DNA from: a bacterium UBA4883
Lineage (GTDB): Bacteria > Bacillota > Clostridia > Oscillospirales > Acutalibacteraceae
DNA: 5,047 bases
Assembly (NCBI GenBank): GCA_002399225.1
Contig: DHDF01000012.1
Span: 813 to 5,859 of the forward strand
Reading direction: 5' to 3'
Position 1 is the first letter of the stretch; each line of letters opens with the position of its first letter. The notes below the pieces were generated by a model, which was not told the origin of the DNA, ran no database searches, and saw nothing but the letters and a program-made list of their open reading frames with translations. Positions 1 through 4,997 of this stretch are shown one piece after another. A program made the position numbers and the translations under genes.

Positions 1-594
1 GAAAAGGGCTATGTGGTGCAGCACACAGAGCTGAACGAGGCGTTTTTCGCGCTTGACCTCACGCCCAACCAGCCGGACTATCAGATCCTGCTGGAGTCGG
101 AGGATGGCAGTATGCTCAAATTGCCGCAGGCAAAGCTGCCCGATACGACGCTGTGCCGCTGTCTGGACTGCCGGATTCCGCAGCTGATGGGGTCAATCGA
201 GGCATCCGGCAGCATTGCAGTCGTCAATGAATTCGCCGGGCGGCTGTCCGGCATGACGGACAGAGAGATGCTCCGCTATAAGGCGGTGCTGGCCGCAACG
301 AAATGCAATAGCCTACAAAGCTCTGTCGCTCTGCTGGACAATCTGGATCATTACATGCTGGACGCCAAAATCTCCAGCCCGGAGGATGCCGCACTTTCAG
401 AACTGAACTTTATCGCCGGTGACAACGATATGGAACGGCTTCAGCAGTATGTGAACCTGCCCGCATACGGTCGGGATCTGTTGGAGCGTGACAACGCCGT
501 CATTACGCCCTACGGGCACATGGCACGTGACGATTTTCGGCCCATACTGGCACCCTTTGAAGAACCAACTCTGGACGGAATGGAGATGCTGTAA
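1..594 (+). CDS. ArdA-like antirestriction protein, 5' end outside window
   Basis: The reading frame is open to the first base of the window (it reads EKGYVVQ into the GTG at 13), so the true start lies upstream and the 193 residues from that GTG are only the C-terminal part. I see no ribosome binding site in front of 13. Numbered from the GTG, residues 145-156 read QYVNLPAYGRDL, followed by ITPYGHM at 164-170. This resembles the 'YIDxExfGRDL...G(Y/F)' signature at the C-terminus of ArdA proteins, which mimic B-form DNA and block type I restriction enzymes in the cytoplasm. The protein is acidic. The next gene carries the same signature twice, and the two genes touch (TAAATG), so they are probably cotranscribed. 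The ArdA call rests on motif memory only; a diverged element-specific domain is the alternative. Confidence 0.6.
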   Translation, partial: EKGYVVQHTELNEAFFALDLTPNQPDYQILLESEDGSMLKLPQAKLPDTTLCRCLDCRIPQLMGSIEASGSIAVVNEFAGRLSGMTDREMLRYKAVLAATKCNSLQSSVALLDNLDHYMLDAKISSPEDAALSELNFIAGDNDMERLQQYVNLPAYGRDLLERDNAVITPYGHMARDDFRPILAPFEEPTLDGMEML

Positions 595-1587
595 ATGAAA
601 ACATTTGAAGCGTTGAACCGGCTTCCCTCTACGCCGCAGGAAATGATGTGGCTGCGGGAGCGGATGGAAACGCTATCGGTCAAGGAATCGCTCATTCTCA
701 GCGCGGCTCTGATGGGTAAACCCGCTTGCGACGCCAGAGATGTCATCAACATTTTTCAGACCATGTCCGATTACGAGGTATGCTACCCGGCCGGAAGTTA
801 TGAGGCCTTGGGACGGTTCTGTCTCTATTATGACGCGCAGCTCCCACAGGAGCTTGGCGATTACATTGATCTGGAACAGCTGGGCAAGACTTATGAGGAT
901 GAGCATCCCGGTGTTTTCATCGGGAACTGTTATGTGGAGTACCCCAATCAGGATCCCGCCCTCCGCTACGACGGATCGAACCTCGCGGCCTGTTTGGATG
1001 ACGGCTGGAGCATAAAGGTGAAACTGGCGTCGGAACGCTGTCCCGACGGCGTGTGGCTCCGGCTGCCGGACTATGAGGACGCAAACGATGGCAGGCCGGA
1101 CGAAATGCGAATAACGCTGGACGAGTTGGGTGTCAAGGGCGTGGACGAATGCACGCTGCTGGAGGCACGGTGTATTTTGCCGGATGCCGGCGACCTGACG
1201 GAACAGTATGACCGCGCTTCCGACCTCGTCTACGACGGGCAAAATCTGGGCTTTGTCTTGGACGAGCGTGGCCAGGGCATGCAGAATTTTATGGAGCTGT
1301 ACGCCGGCGCGCTGGAGTACGAGGATTGCCGCACGCTGGCGGAGGCGCTGGACATCGCCGAAAGCCTAAATCGCTATGAGATCATCCCCGACGTTTCCCT
1401 GCGGGAATATGCGGAGCAGGAGCTAAAAAAGCAGGGCGTTGCCCTGCCTGAATCCGTTGCGGCCAGCTTTCACTATGAGGAATATGCCGCAGCTCTGCTG
1501 GAGCGGCGCGGTTTCCTGCTGACCCGCGATGACAGCGCCTATGTTGGAAAGGTGGGACAGACTTTTTTCGGAATGACTATGACATAA
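595..1587 (+). CDS. ArdA-like repeat protein (putative antirestriction)
   Basis: This is a 330-residue acidic protein whose ATG abuts the previous stop (TAAATG); a TGGAG at 581-585 is the likely ribosome binding site. Two ArdA-like signatures are visible. The first, residues 90-114, has YIDLEQLG, a later Gly and CYVEY. The second, residues 292-318, has FHYEEYAAALLERRGF and then AYVGK. Between them, residues 139-195 form a beta-rich segment (KVKL, WLRLP, CILP) resembling residues 23-56 of the previous gene (QILL, LKLP, RIP). Residues 235-276 resemble its residues 89-131, aligning at a shared Cys, an N-L/L-N plus Tyr, and an A..EL end. The protein is therefore longer than a classical ArdA (about 165-185 aa) and looks like one and a half to two units. 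It probably acts as a DNA mimic against host restriction, but that function is inferred. Confidence 0.6.
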   Translation: MKTFEALNRLPSTPQEMMWLRERMETLSVKESLILSAALMGKPACDARDVINIFQTMSDYEVCYPAGSYEALGRFCLYYDAQLPQELGDYIDLEQLGKTYEDEHPGVFIGNCYVEYPNQDPALRYDGSNLAACLDDGWSIKVKLASERCPDGVWLRLPDYEDANDGRPDEMRITLDELGVKGVDECTLLEARCILPDAGDLTEQYDRASDLVYDGQNLGFVLDERGQGMQNFMELYAGALEYEDCRTLAEALDIAESLNRYEIIPDVSLREYAEQELKKQGVALPESVAASFHYEEYAAALLERRGFLLTRDDSAYVGKVGQTFFGMTMT

Positions 1588-1588
1588 G

Positions 1589-1622
1589 AAAAGAGCCGTC
1601 TGACGGCAAGCTCTTTAGTCCA
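1589..1622. terminator. Hairpin terminator between convergent genes
   Basis: AAAGAG (1590-1595) pairs with CTCTTT (1611-1616), and inside it CCGT (1596-1599) pairs with ACGG (1603-1606), leaving a short bulge. It lies between the stop of the + strand ArdA-like gene (1585-1587) and the stop of the - strand XRE gene (1615-1617), which overlaps the hairpin. Read on the - strand the stem is followed by TTTTCTT; on the + strand the T run is only TTT. It is therefore a more convincing terminator for the XRE gene and a weaker one for the left operon. Confidence 0.6.
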
Positions 1623-1857
1623 GTTCAACATCCATGCTATTAAATTCGGGCGTATCAAAAAACTCAGAAAGTGTAATGCCGAGTGCATCGCATAGCTTTT
1701 TAAGTGTGAAAACACGCGGATTCTTCGTTACCCCGGCCACAATATCATGGACAGTCGACGCCGTGGTCCCCGCTGTGCTGCACAACTTTCCAACCGTTAT
1801 ATTCCTCTCGCGGCACAGTTCCAAGATGCGCTGCGAGATCAGTGTGCTGTTATCCAT
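1615..1857 (-). CDS. Small XRE/Cro-CI family helix-turn-helix regulator
   Basis: This 80-residue protein is essentially one Cro/CI-type DNA-binding domain with no effector domain. ISQRILELCRERN (7-19) forms the first helix, TVGKLCSTAG (21-30) the second, and TASTVHDIVAG (32-42) the recognition helix. VFTLKKLCDALGITLSEFFD (49-68) is the typical last helices with the LSEFF ending of clostridial members. The ATG at 1857-1855 is supported by AGGTG (1867-1863) five bases upstream on this strand. The gene diverges from a + strand operon and shares with it an intergenic region holding three matching palindromes. It is most likely a repressor of both itself and the divergent operon, resembling switch regulators of conjugative elements and phages. 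The fold is clear; the targets are inferred from position. Confidence 0.88.
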   Translation of the reverse strand: MDNSTLISQRILELCRERNITVGKLCSTAGTTASTVHDIVAGVTKNPRVFTLKKLCDALGITLSEFFDTPEFNSMDVELD

Positions 1858-1870
1858 GTTTTCACCTACA

Positions 1871-1887
1871 TCTACGGTATTCCGAAT
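1871..1887. promoter_or_regulatory. Operator-like site 1 (XRE side)
   Basis: The sequence TCTACGGTATTCCGAAT is the reverse complement of site 2 (1917-1933) with a single mismatch. Its core TACGGTATTCCG is also at the centre of site 3. It lies just downstream of the candidate -10 of the XRE promoter, where a bound repressor would block initiation. Confidence 0.7.
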
Positions 1888-1889
1888 TT

Positions 1890-1917
1890 ATTATCTGCTA
1901 TACGCGCAAAAATTACA
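1890..1917 (-). promoter_or_regulatory. Candidate promoter of the XRE gene
   Basis: Read on the - strand, TGTAAT (1917-1912) and GATAAT (1895-1890) are separated by 16 bases. The -10 is good and the -35 is weak. Operator-like site 1 lies immediately downstream and site 2 immediately upstream, which fits autoregulation. Other nearby A/T-rich hexamers could serve instead. Confidence 0.45.
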
Positions 1918-1933
1918 TTCGGAATTCCGTAGA
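1917..1933. promoter_or_regulatory. Operator-like site 2 (shared, central)
   Basis: The sequence ATTCGGAATTCCGTAGA contains the perfect palindrome CGGAATTCCG (1920-1929). It is an inverted near-copy of site 1. It lies between the -35 boxes of the two divergent candidate promoters and overlaps the start of the + strand one, so one bound dimer could affect both. Confidence 0.7.
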
Positions 1934-1958
1934 CATTGCAAGAAAAGTGTGGTAGCAT
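1930..1958 (+). promoter_or_regulatory. Candidate promoter of the right-hand operon
   Basis: TAGACA (1930-1935) and TAGCAT (1953-1958) are separated by 17 bases. They match the consensus at 5 of 6 and 4 of 6 positions. Site 2 overlaps the -35 and site 3 covers the expected start point near 1965, so repression by the divergently encoded XRE protein is plausible. The -10 is imperfect and the assignment is tentative. Confidence 0.4.
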
Positions 1959-1989
1959 GTCGTTAATACGGTATTCCGTATTAACGACA
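1958..1989. promoter_or_regulatory. Operator-like site 3, 32-bp near-perfect palindrome
   Basis: The arm TGTCGTTAATACGG (1958-1971) is perfectly complementary to CCGTATTAACGACA (1976-1989) around a central TATT. The inner 14 bases (TACGGTATTCCGTA, 1967-1980) share the core of sites 1 and 2. Centre-to-centre distances are about 45 and 49 bp from site 1 to 2 and from site 2 to 3. It overlaps the predicted start site of the right-hand operon and ends where the ribosome binding site of the next gene begins. Confidence 0.75.
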
Positions 1990-2004
1990 GAGGTGTATCC
2001 AATA

Positions 2005-2223
2005 ATGAATAACGATTTTGAAAAGGCGTTCAGTGATTTCATTGACCGTCGGGAATACGATCAGGCGGAAAACGCGCTGTTCGCCATGGTGCGCATCGCC
2101 TTTCTTGCCGGGTGGAAAGCGGCAGGCGGCAATCCGCCCCAGCCGCAAAAGATATTTCAGATCGTACACAAGAAGGACATCAGCGAAAGCGCCATTGAAA
2201 CAGATATAAGCCTGAAAAAATAA
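2005..2223 (+). CDS. Small conserved-looking protein, function unknown (72 aa)
   Basis: The start is the ATG at 2005, nine bases after AGAGGTG (1989-1995). The frame also extends upstream to a TTG at 1936, but that would run through the promoter and operator region and has no ribosome binding site. The protein is 72 residues. An acidic/aromatic N-terminal helix (DFEKAFSDFIDRREYDQAENALF, 4-26) is followed by VRIAFLAGWKAAGG (29-42), a Pro-rich turn (PPQPQ, 44-48) and a charged tail. I recall similar small proteins next to regulators in clostridial conjugative elements but know no function. As first gene after the operator region it is probably the direct target of the XRE repressor. No membrane segment is convincing; the VRIAFLAGW stretch is too short. 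Confidence 0.75.
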   Translation: MNNDFEKAFSDFIDRREYDQAENALFAMVRIAFLAGWKAAGGNPPQPQKIFQIVHKKDISESAIETDISLKK

Positions 2224-2277
2224 TGACTGCTGCCGTCTCTGTAAGCGGCATCAATCCGAAGGAAGAGTAATTGAACC

Positions 2278-2460
2278 ATGAAAACGTTGAATGAATATCT
2301 TAACGCCATCTCCAAGCGCGGGGACCGTTACGGCAGCAATGGGGGCATCCTTGACCTGCTTCTCTGGTGTAATAAGCAAAATACGCAGCAGGTCACCATT
2401 GAGGAGGCACGCCAATTCTATGAACACCCAGATTCACCATATCAGAAAACGCAGAAGTAA
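2278..2460 (+). CDS. Small hypothetical protein (60 aa)
   Basis: The ATG at 2278 is preceded by AAGGAAGAG (2259-2267), a plausible though slightly distant ribosome binding site. The gene follows the 72-aa gene by 54 bases with no visible promoter, so it is probably cotranscribed. The 60-residue product has a Leu-rich helix (GGILDLLLWC, 22-31) and a second likely helix (TIEEARQFYEHP, 40-51). It is hydrophilic overall and probably cytoplasmic. I do not recognise the family. The gene ends just before a strong terminator and closes the first transcription unit of the right block. Confidence 0.65.
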   Translation: MKTLNEYLNAISKRGDRYGSNGGILDLLLWCNKQNTQQVTIEEARQFYEHPDSPYQKTQK

Positions 2461-2475
2461 ATAGTGTAATTACAT

Positions 2476-2520
2476 AGCAGGGGCCGTTTTTCCGAAAGGG
2501 ACAAAGGCCCCTGCTTTTTT
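2476..2520 (+). terminator. Strong intrinsic terminator
   Basis: AGCAGGGGCC (2476-2485) pairs perfectly with GGCCCCTGCT (2506-2515), giving a 10-bp GC-rich stem followed by six T (2515-2520). The 20-base loop contains a small nested hairpin capped by GAAA (2494-2497). It should end most transcripts coming from the 72-aa and 60-aa genes. Only 30 bases separate it from the next ribosome binding site. Confidence 0.9.
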
Positions 2521-2561
2521 ATGCCCTTTTTCGGAAAAGCGCGCCGGAAAAGGAGGCAAAA

Positions 2562-2894
2562 ATGCTCAAAAGTGAGCTCGCAGGGTACATGGAAATTTTT
2601 CATTGCGGCGAGCAATATGCGGCCGTCAGTCGGGAGCTTGAAATGGCGTTTGGCATCAAAGGAGCAGAACTGCGCGCACTTATCAATGCCTTGCGCAGGG
2701 ACGGTGTTCCGATCTGCAGTAATGAAAAGGGTTATTTTTACGCGGAAACAGATGCGGAGCTGCTCCGAACCATCAGACACATGTCCAGCCGCATCGCCGG
2801 CATCAGCGGCGCGATCCGCGGGCTGAAAAAAGCGCGTACACGGTTCGATCCCGGTCAGACCTCCCTGCCCATGGGCGGAGGTGATGACCTCTGA
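2562..2894 (+). CDS. Winged helix-turn-helix protein upstream of adenine methyltransferase
   Basis: The start ATG at 2562 has an ideal AGGAGG (2551-2556) five bases upstream. The 110-residue protein begins with a compact winged-helix fold: a first helix (ELAGYMEIFH, 5-14), VSRELEMAFGI (22-32), a recognition-helix candidate KGAELRALINALRRDG (33-48), and a wing with strands VPICSNEKGYFYA (49-61). A second helical segment follows (AELLRTIRHMSSRIAGISGAIRGL, 65-88), which may dimerise. I recall close relatives placed directly before D12-class methyltransferases in clostridial mobile elements, where they are labelled HTH or DeoR-like. It has no effector domain. It may regulate this operon or act as a DNA-binding partner of the methyltransferase; neither is shown. 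Its last codons overlap a hairpin and the methyltransferase start region. Confidence 0.75.
   Translation: MLKSELAGYMEIFHCGEQYAAVSRELEMAFGIKGAELRALINALRRDGVPICSNEKGYFYAETDAELLRTIRHMSSRIAGISGAIRGLKKARTRFDPGQTSLPMGGGDDL
2853..2889 (+). promoter_or_regulatory. Hairpin sequestering the methyltransferase ribosome binding site
   Basis: Three nested stems fold on one axis. GGTCA (2853-2857) pairs with TGACC (2885-2889), ACCTCC (2859-2864) with GGAGGT (2877-2882), and GCC (2867-2869) with GGC (2874-2876). That is 14 pairs with two small internal irregularities and a CATG loop. The GGAGG (2877-2881) that would serve the methyltransferase is fully inside the stem. No T run follows, so it is not a terminator. 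Because it lies in the last codons of the upstream gene, ribosomes reading that gene would open it. Confidence 0.65.
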
Positions 2895-2902
2895 ACAGCT
2901 TC

Positions 2903-3757
2903 ATGAGCTGGATCGGCGGGAAAAAAGCCCTGCGCGACACAATTCTCCCCATGTTCCCGCTGTACTATGAACGCTACATCGAGGTGTTCGGCGGCGGGGG
3001 CTGGATACTCTTCGCAAAACCGCCCGGCAACGATTTCGAGGTCTACAACGACTTCAACGGTCTGCTCGTCAACCTCTATCGCTGTGTGCGGGACAAACCG
3101 CGGGAGCTGATGGAAAAGCTCCAATACGTTCTGAATTCCAGAGAAGATTTTGAACTGGTCAGGGATAGTCTCGCCCGAGACAGCCCCGCGTCCGATGTGC
3201 AGAAAGCGGCGTGGTTTTACCAGCTTATCCGCTTTAGTTACGCCTCCAGTCTTGACAGCTTCGGTAGTCAGCCCCATGATATGCGGGCAAACTTCCCCCT
3301 CATCGAGCAGGCACATCGACGGCTGGCAAAGGTCGTGGTGGAGAATAAGGATTTTGAGAAGCTCATCCGGCAGTATGATCGCCCGGTGAGCTTTTTTTAT
3401 TGCGACCCGCCCTATCACGCCACTGAAAGCTATTACAAAAACGTCGGAGAAGCAGGTTTCACCGAAGAAGACCATGTTCGTCTCCGGGACTTGCTTCTCG
3501 GCATACAGGGCAAGTTCCTGCTCTCCTATAACGACGACGAGTTCATCCGCGAGTTGTATGACGCGCCTGAAATTCAGATCCTCTCCACCACCCGCATCAA
3601 CAATATCAAGCAGAGATATGACCCCAACAGCCAGTTCGCGGAGCTGCTCATCGGCAATTACGACCTCGGGGAACGGGCCCGCTGCGAACCGAGTCAGATG
3701 ACCCTTTTCGATTATGGGCAGAAAACAGAAAATGATTATATGGAGGATGCACTATGA
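2903..3757 (+). CDS. D12-class (Dam-type) DNA adenine N6-methyltransferase
   Basis: This 284-residue enzyme would transfer a methyl group from S-adenosylmethionine to N6 of adenine in a short DNA target. From the ATG, WIGGKKALR (3-11) is motif X, YIEVFGGGGWILF (25-37) is the S-adenosylmethionine-binding motif I, EVYND (46-50) follows, and CDPPY (167-171) is catalytic motif IV. FLLSYND (205-211) and the QRYDPNSQFAELLIGNY segment (237-253) fit the C-terminal half of the family. Length is normal and nothing is missing. The target is unknown; GATC is possible. No partner restriction enzyme is visible nearby, so it appears to be an orphan, likely modifying element DNA. The ATG at 2903 lies 21 bases from GGAGG (2877-2881). 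A CTG at 2891, nine bases from it and in frame, would give an N-terminus of (M)NSF before MSWIGGKK and may be the real start. Confidence 0.93.
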   Translation: MSWIGGKKALRDTILPMFPLYYERYIEVFGGGGWILFAKPPGNDFEVYNDFNGLLVNLYRCVRDKPRELMEKLQYVLNSREDFELVRDSLARDSPASDVQKAAWFYQLIRFSYASSLDSFGSQPHDMRANFPLIEQAHRRLAKVVVENKDFEKLIRQYDRPVSFFYCDPPYHATESYYKNVGEAGFTEEDHVRLRDLLLGIQGKFLLSYNDDEFIRELYDAPEIQILSTTRINNIKQRYDPNSQFAELLIGNYDLGERARCEPSQMTLFDYGQKTENDYMEDAL

Positions 3758-4263
3758 AAAACACTCAGAACACCACGAAAAGAACTGATCTCAGCATGAC
3801 CATTCCTTCTCCGATTCTGGAGGGTTCTGGCATCGCGGAGGCAAAATGCGCGGAGCTGCACCAGCTCCGGCACTGCGTCGCCGTCCTGCAGGGAAAAATG
3901 ACCACCTATGAACTGATCGAAGCCATCGAATCAATCTCAGGACTGGCGGAGTCCCTGACGACGCACCTTGCCGACGTCTGCGGCATCTGCGGTGGCTGCG
4001 ACGCCTGCAATGAGACGCTGGAGGGCGAACAGGAGATCAAGATCCCGCCCGAGCTGCTGGACGAGTTGAATATTCCCCGCAGCGCCAAGCTGGAGGCTTA
4101 CGCCGACCCGGACGAGGGTCTGATCCTCGTAGGTCGCGCCAATTATGAGCATGACATCTCCGACGTCCCCGACGACCTGCTCGAGATGCTGGTAACGGCG
4201 GGCGTCTGCGTCTGCGAACTGGAGGAACATCTGATGGAGGACGATGTCATCTATGGTGAATAA
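3754..4263 (+). CDS. Protein with CX2CX2CX2C cluster and AbrB-like segment, function unknown
   Basis: The start overlaps the methyltransferase stop (ATGA, 3754-3757), with GGAGG (3742-3746) seven bases upstream. The 169-residue product is acidic. Residues 28-72 are mostly helical. Cysteines 76, 79, 82 and 85 are spaced exactly three apart (CGICGGCDAC), a likely metal or iron-sulfur site. Residues 95-126 (IKIPPELLDELNIP, then KLEAYAD and GLILVG) look like a SpoVT/AbrB or MazE-type swapped-hairpin DNA-binding domain. A conserved-looking tail (DISDVPDDLLEMLVTAGVC, 134-152; LEEHLMEDDVIYG, 156-168) follows. I recall similar proteins in clostridial conjugative elements, annotated only as hypothetical. 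The AbrB resemblance suggests DNA binding or an antitoxin-like role, but no toxin is recognisable beside it. Confidence 0.8.
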   Translation: MKNTQNTTKRTDLSMTIPSPILEGSGIAEAKCAELHQLRHCVAVLQGKMTTYELIEAIESISGLAESLTTHLADVCGICGGCDACNETLEGEQEIKIPPELLDELNIPRSAKLEAYADPDEGLILVGRANYEHDISDVPDDLLEMLVTAGVCVCELEEHLMEDDVIYGE

Positions 4264-4984
4264 CACCGGTCTCTACCCCTACTCTCTCGAGGAAGCGCGG
4301 CGGCAGAAGGAAATAAAGCTGTGGCGGGAGAGCAGAAAAGCCAACGCCGACTGCCGCGCGGTCATCGAAGAAACCATCAGCCGTGACTTAAATGGCAAGA
4401 ATCTGAATCCGGGATGCGTGCAGAGCGTGCTTGCCGAGTTCGGATATAAGCGCGTCAACTGGGTGCTGGTCACAACCCTGCTGGTCAATGGCGCTGACGG
4501 CCGCTATTCTCCGGAAAACATGGCATGGGCGCGGCGGACTCCTGTTCGGGATCTCGGCTGGGAGAAAAAGCCGGAGACTATCTGCGTGGATGTCCGCCCT
4601 GAACTTCTGGAACAGTTCGTCAATCAATACCGTGAGGCGGTTCAGGACCTGGGTCTGTTCGATAGTACGAGTTGCGAGCAGGACACCAGTAAGCTGGATT
4701 TTACCGGCAAGGTGCTGGTACTCTCGCCGGATATTCTGAAGGAGGAATGCTGGAGGTCGGAGGATCAGCTCTGGTATGCTCACGACGGTTTCGGCTGCAG
4801 GCCAAACGACATTGGCCGTTCCGTCCGCTGCACCTGCCTTGGGGACGGAGAGGAAACCCGTTGGAACCGTCATGACTTTATCGGCGTACTCCGGGATGAA
4901 TGTCTGCCGGATTGGGCGTGGGAAAGGCTGGCGGAGCTGACCGGGCAGACAGCGCCTGAGATCGGAGGAATGACCATGAACTAA
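4244..4984 (+). CDS. DUF3849 domain protein
   Basis: The gene overlaps the preceding one. GGAGG (4236-4240) is three bases from the ATG at 4244 and twelve from the ATG at 4253, so the start could be either (246 or 243 aa); neither spacing is ideal. Numbered from 4244, residues 10-105 match my memory of DUF3849: LYPYSLEEARRQKEIKLWRES, then ADCRAVIEE, a GCVQSVLAEFGYKRVNWVL stretch, and DGRYSP..MAWA. DUF3849 is common in clostridial conjugative elements and has no known activity. A second region (113-232) holds GKVLVLSP (156-163), W and C positions, RCTCLGDGEETRW (195-207) and LPDWAWERL (221-229). I recognise it as recurring in such elements but cannot name it. No signal peptide or membrane segment is seen; it is probably cytoplasmic. 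Confidence 0.82.
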   Translation: MSSMVNNTGLYPYSLEEARRQKEIKLWRESRKANADCRAVIEETISRDLNGKNLNPGCVQSVLAEFGYKRVNWVLVTTLLVNGADGRYSPENMAWARRTPVRDLGWEKKPETICVDVRPELLEQFVNQYREAVQDLGLFDSTSCEQDTSKLDFTGKVLVLSPDILKEECWRSEDQLWYAHDGFGCRPNDIGRSVRCTCLGDGEETRWNRHDFIGVLRDECLPDWAWERLAELTGQTAPEIGGMTMN

Positions 4985-4997
4985 GGAGGTGGATGCC

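Noticed and set aside
1634..1966. Open frames on the + strand opposite the XRE gene
   Set aside because: They are antisense to a clear helix-turn-helix gene, run into the operator region, and encode nothing recognisable.
1936..2004. Upstream extension of the 72-aa gene to a TTG at 1936
   Set aside because: It has no ribosome binding site and would translate the promoter and operator palindrome; the ATG at 2005 has a well-placed AGAGGTG.
1858..2058. Control of the switch by GATC methylation from the element's own methyltransferase
   Set aside because: No GATC occurs between the XRE start and position 2058, and the enzyme's target is unknown, so there is no direct support.
2231..2250. Short inverted repeat TGCCG...CGGCA between the 72-aa and 60-aa genes
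   Set aside because: It has only five pairs and no T run after it, so it is not a convincing terminator or control element.
2526..2539. Palindrome CTTTTTCGGAAAAG after the terminator as a separate operator
   Set aside because: The stem is weak and A/T-rich and resembles the terminator loop rather than the TACGGWATTCCG sites; kept only as part of the possible alternative fold.
2855..3475. Long - strand open frame opposite the methyltransferase
   Set aside because: It is the complement of a well-supported enzyme and has no family motif or ribosome binding site.
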